Assembly (NCBI RefSeq): GCF_014385085.1
Contig: NZ_JACRTD010000004.1
Span: forward strand, 186,001 to 250,000
Direction: 5' to 3'
Length of the DNA stretch: 64,000 bases
Origin: Youxingia wuxianensis
GTDB taxonomy: Bacteria; Bacillota; Clostridia; Oscillospirales; Ruminococcaceae
Part shown: positions 60,644-64,000 of the stretch, in pieces
Numbering within the stretch: the first letter of the stretch is position 1
Layout: each line of letters starts with the position of its first letter
Notes under the pieces: generated by a model
The model's database searches: none
What the model saw: only the letters and a program-made list of their open reading frames with translations
Told to the model about the DNA's origin: nothing
Program-made: the position numbers and the translations under genes

Positions 60644-62818
60644 TTATTTCAGTAAGGAACTCAAAATCTCTAACAGGTTATATTTGCTGAAGATGGAAAC
60701 CGCAACCAAGGATACCACCGACATAATTTTAATCAAAATATCCAAAGAGGGTCCGACCGTATCTTTCAGCGGATCTCCTACCGTATCGCCAACGACCGCG
60801 GCGTCATGAGCGGGAGAGCCTTTTTTCTGTCCGGCAACGGCGCCGGATTCTATGTATTTTTTAGCGTTGTCCCAAGCGCCGCCTGCGTTGCCGGTAAAGA
60901 TCGCCAGCATAATAGCGGAGATTGTAGCGCCCAGCAGCGCGCCGCCTACAAAATACGGTCCGAACAGGAACCCTGTGGCCAGCGGGAACAAAATGGACAT
61001 CATCGCCGGAATTTTCATCTCCCGCAAAGCGCCTTGAGAGGAAATTTCAATACAGGTTTTATAATCCGGTTTTGCCTTGCCTTCCAGCAGACCGGGAATA
61101 TCATGGAACTGACGGCGTACTTCTGCCACCATTCTGCGGGCAGCCTTCGCTACCGCTTCAATCAACATGCCGGAGAACAGATAAGGCAGCGCCGCGCCTA
61201 CTAAAGCGCCCGCCAAAGTCAAGGGATTGATCAGGTTCAGGATGATATCCTGATCGGGCGGAGTAAAGGAGTACAGATAAGAAACCATCAAAGATAACGT
61301 CGCCAAGGATGCGGAACCGATAGCAAAGCCTTTTCCTATAGCGGCGGTAGTATTTCCTACGGAATCCAGCTTGTCAGTGATCTCACGCACTTGGGGGTCC
61401 AGTTCGGACATTTCCGCAATACCGCCGGCGTTGTCCGAAATCGGCCCATAGGTGTCTACAGATACCGTAGCGGATACAAAGGACAGCATCCCGATAGCCG
61501 CCATCGCCACACCGTACATGCCGGCGAAATAATAAGCCAGCACCGTGGCTAAACCTAAAATGATCAAAGGAGCCATGCAGGATTTCATTCCCACTGCCAT
61601 ACCCTGGGTAATGGTAAGCGCCGCCCCTTCTTCCGAAGCGCTGGCGATCAGCTGTGTGGGTTTATAATCATAGCTGGTGTAATATTCCGCAATCAAGCCA
61701 ATAACAATACCAGCGATTACGCCTACCGCAGCGGAAATCCAAGGAGAAATCATGCCATATTTAAAGGAAAGGCCTTCAAAGCTCTGGCCGTTGAAGAAAC
61801 TCCAGGTAAGCGCCAGACCAAACACCAAAGTCAGGCCGGCGGAAATCCAGGTAGCGCCGTTCAGTTCACCATGAGGATTATCGTCGGACACCTTTTTAAA
61901 AATCAGCCAGGCAATACCGATCACACAAGCCAGCAGTCCGCCGGCGGCAAAAGCAAGGGGATATAAAAACATCTTTTGCAGCACCTCGGAGGTCATTCCA
62001 GTATTGCTGGCCTGGGAGCTGAGGAAGAGAGATACCGCCAGCACAACTGCGGAAACGATCGCGCTTACATAGCTTTCCAGCAAATCGGAACCCAAGCCGG
62101 CCACGTCGCCTACGTTATCTCCCACGTTGTCGGCAATGGTCGCCGGGTTTCTCGGATCGTCCTCTGGAATGTGGGCTTCGGTTTTACCTACAAGGTCCGC
62201 GCCCATGTCCGCCGCTTTGGTATAAATCCCGCCGCCGACACGGTTAAACATAGCGATAATCGAGCATCCCAAAGCATACCCGGAAAGAGTCATAGTAAAG
62301 GGAACAAAGGAAATCCCCAGCCAGTTGGTATAGGAAACAATATTTTCCAAAGAAAGCTGTCCTAAAAGCCTTCCGAAGATCAGATAAACCAGGCACAGTC
62401 CAAACAGGGCAAATCCGCCCACGCACAGTCCCATAACGCTGCCGCCCTGGAAAGCCACTTTCAGGGTCTTGCCCAATTTCTTGGTGGTACGGGCGGTATT
62501 GGAGACACGTACATTAGCGTAGGTGGCAATCTTCATCCCCACATACCCGGCCAAGGCGCTCATGCTGGCGCCGATCAAAAAGGCTGCTGCCGGCTGCCAA
62601 GCCACAAAAAAGGCCAGCGCCGCAGCGATTGCCAACGCCACGATGGAAATAATTTTGTACTCGTAATTGATGAAAGCATTGGCTCCAGTCCGAATAGCAG
62701 ACGCAATTTCCTGCATACGGTCGGTACCCTCGTCAAGTTTGCGCACCACCATAAAGTTAAACGCCGCAAATCCCAGCGCAATAATGGAGGCGGGGCATAC
62801 AAATGCCATTATTGTCAT
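60644..62818 (-). CDS. hppA: Membrane-bound ion-translocating pyrophosphatase
   Basis: 724 residues, about 16 membrane helices. The pyrophosphate motif is DMGADLVGKTE (usually DVGADLVGK), followed by DNVGDNVGD and a late DNAKKYIESG. GNTTAAIGKGFAIGSA has Ala where K-independent enzymes carry Lys, so it should be potassium-dependent. It pumps Na or H using pyrophosphate; the ion is not decided here. AAAGGGTG precedes the ATG. It has an unusually long leader. Confidence 0.95.
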   Translation of the reverse strand: MTIMAFVCPASIIALGFAAFNFMVVRKLDEGTDRMQEIASAIRTGANAFINYEYKIISIVALAIAAALAFFVAWQPAAAFLIGASMSALAGYVGMKIATYANVRVSNTARTTKKLGKTLKVAFQGGSVMGLCVGGFALFGLCLVYLIFGRLLGQLSLENIVSYTNWLGISFVPFTMTLSGYALGCSIIAMFNRVGGGIYTKAADMGADLVGKTEAHIPEDDPRNPATIADNVGDNVGDVAGLGSDLLESYVSAIVSAVVLAVSLFLSSQASNTGMTSEVLQKMFLYPLAFAAGGLLACVIGIAWLIFKKVSDDNPHGELNGATWISAGLTLVFGLALTWSFFNGQSFEGLSFKYGMISPWISAAVGVIAGIVIGLIAEYYTSYDYKPTQLIASASEEGAALTITQGMAVGMKSCMAPLIILGLATVLAYYFAGMYGVAMAAIGMLSFVSATVSVDTYGPISDNAGGIAEMSELDPQVREITDKLDSVGNTTAAIGKGFAIGSASLATLSLMVSYLYSFTPPDQDIILNLINPLTLAGALVGAALPYLFSGMLIEAVAKAARRMVAEVRRQFHDIPGLLEGKAKPDYKTCIEISSQGALREMKIPAMMSILFPLATGFLFGPYFVGGALLGATISAIMLAIFTGNAGGAWDNAKKYIESGAVAGQKKGSPAHDAAVVGDTVGDPLKDTVGPSLDILIKIMSVVSLVAVSIFSKYNLLEILSSLLK

Positions 62819-62975
62819 TTCAAAAACACCCTTTCAAATATCATCCGCGTATCCCAGAGGCGCCCGGATCCCCCATCCGGCGCAAGAGCAGAATACACAA
62901 TCCACGCTCAAATAAAACAAAACGAAACGAAAAAATTACGCCATAGGGTACCCCCTTCTTCCGAATACAATTATT

Positions 62976-63006
62976 TAAAAAAAGCGACGTCTGGCTGACG
63001 TCGCTT
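62976..63006 (-). terminator. Intrinsic terminator inside the hppA leader
   Basis: AAGCGACGTC/GACGTCGCTT with loop AGCCA on the minus strand, then seven T. It sits between the hppA promoter and the gene, about 280 nt after the predicted start, so it may act as an attenuator or end a separate small RNA. Confidence 0.7.
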
Positions 63007-63211
63007 CACAGGCAAATTTGATTGTCTTTCACATGCGCGCAGCAGTGTTTTCGTTGAACAAGCGTTGATTTTCAATTTTTAAAAATAAGAAATATTCACA
63101 AAATTTTTACAATAGTTAAAATTTTGTCAAGATTTTGATAATAAGTACAAGTCAAAAAGCTTATTTTTAAGGGGGTTTAGGGAAAATATTCTATTGGTTT
63201 TTTCCTAAAAC

Positions 63212-63229
63212 GAAAGCGTAACCGCTTTC
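63212..63229. promoter_or_regulatory. 18-bp palindrome in the hppA leader
   Basis: GAAAGCGTAACCGCTTTC, arms GAAAGCG/CGCTTTC around TAAC. It may be an operator or an RNA hairpin about 25 nt after the predicted start. Confidence 0.4.
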
Positions 63230-63260
63230 TAAAATATTTCCAACTTCTCCCTCATTTTAC

Positions 63261-63288
63261 ATTATACAAAAATATATTTTTCTGTCAA
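63261..63288 (-). promoter_or_regulatory. hppA promoter
   Basis: On the minus strand TTGACA (63283-63288) and TATAAT (63261-63266), both perfect, spacer 16. The start near 63254 gives a leader of about 435 nt. Between 62819 and 63511 no protein gene is supported. Confidence 0.7.
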
Positions 63289-63511
63289 TGGTTTTTTGAA
63301 ATATTTTTGTTTTTGAAAGAAGTTTTTTATCCTTCTTGTGTTCTCAGCGCAAACACACTATAATGAATTAAAAGGCAGCCGCGCGCTTTTCATCCGCCCG
63401 GCCCGGGTGGTTTTTTGAAGGGCAAGCCTCCGTTATTGTACCGTAATCCAGCTCTCCAAAACGCGTCGGCCCTTTTTTACCGCAAATAACATACCAGGAA
63501 AGGAGATCGCC

Positions 63512-64000
63512 TTGAACACAGTATCTAATCCAGCTTTCGATTTAAAATCATTCTACAAAACGGTGTTTTCCCTGGTCTTTCCTATGGCCCTGCAAAACCT
63601 GATCAACGTAGCCGTCACCTCGGCCGACGTGATTATGCTGGGCAGGGTGGGGGAAACCGTACTGTCCGCCTCCTCCCTGGCGGGGCAGGTCCTGTACATT
63701 CTGACGTTGGTGTTTTACGGACTGACTTCCGGGGCGATGATTCTCACCGCCCAATATTGGGGAAAGCGGGATGTGCGCACCATTGAAAAACTCATGGGTA
63801 TCTCCATGCGAATCGCTCTGACCGCATCCCTGATTTTCATGTTCGCCGCTTTGCTTTTCCCCGGTTTAATCATGCGGATTTTTACCAACGACGAAGCGGT
63901 TATCGCCGAAGGAATTCAATATCTGCGCATTGTCGCCCTTTCCTATCCCTTTATCGCCGTTACCATGGTATACCTCAACATTATGCGCAGCGTGGAGCGG
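63512..64000 (+). CDS. MATE-family efflux transporter (partial, cut by window end)
   Basis: 163 residues visible with no stop. TTG start with AGGAGAT four bases upstream. MATE features: VFPMALQNLINVAVTSADVI, the GSAMILTAQYWGKRD-like segment (here LTSGAMILTAQYWGKRD) and IFTNDEAVI. Not closely similar to the MATE protein at 24289. Confidence 0.88.
   Translation, partial: MNTVSNPAFDLKSFYKTVFSLVFPMALQNLINVAVTSADVIMLGRVGETVLSASSLAGQVLYILTLVFYGLTSGAMILTAQYWGKRDVRTIEKLMGISMRIALTASLIFMFAALLFPGLIMRIFTNDEAVIAEGIQYLRIVALSYPFIAVTMVYLNIMRSVER

Overview
The window comes from a spore-forming Clostridia chromosome of roughly 50% GC, probably Oscillospirales/Ruminococcaceae-like. The evidence is a minimal spoVAC-AD-AE operon, a single-chain glycyl-tRNA synthetase, YesM/YesN two-component signalling, several LacI regulators, AGGAGG-type ribosome sites, and frequent bidirectional hairpin terminators. 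I see no phage, insertion sequence, CRISPR array or rRNA operon. One tRNA-Pro is present.

Layout. 1-7.2 kb: tadA, a candidate small RNA, two degenerate nitrilase-fold proteins, a 3 x 162 bp tandem hairpin repeat, a ribbon-helix-helix regulator with phased operator boxes, purA and spoVAC-AD-AE. 7.2-19.1 kb: a minus-strand catabolic operon (CUT1 sugar transporter, PIG-L deacetylase, amidohydrolase, dehydrogenase, enolase-superfamily enzyme, UlaG-like hydrolase, RraA-like aldolase) facing a plus-strand YesM/YesN pair. 19.2-28.9 kb: glyS, a nucleoside hydrolase-ribokinase operon with a divergent LacI repressor, tRNA-Pro, a MATE/MarR pair with a clear operator-promoter overlap, an esterase and a GH25 lysozyme. 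29-32.4 kb: a PAS-GGDEF protein and mgtE behind a long leader.

32.5-49.5 kb is the most unusual part. It holds a ribose-type ABC transporter, an HD-domain protein, hydantoinase-like HyuA/HyuB, two RbsD-type pyranases, a DeoC-type aldolase, an FGGY kinase, an aldo/keto reductase, a sugar-binding protein with no signal peptide, a small orphan protein and a LacI repressor. Eight AACCGGTT-type operator sites mark the promoters of these units, so they look like one regulon. I infer a sugar-derivative uptake, phosphorylation and aldol-cleavage pathway coupled to an ATP-dependent HyuAB reaction. The substrate is unknown.

49.8-64 kb is mostly housekeeping: small unknown proteins, a second ribbon-helix-helix protein, a phosphohexomutase, an M20 peptidase, a PAP2 phosphatase, a RACo-like ferredoxin/ASKHA protein, transporters, further copies of the hairpin repeat, an AT-rich orphan gene, a membrane pyrophosphatase with a long leader, and a MATE gene cut by the window edge.
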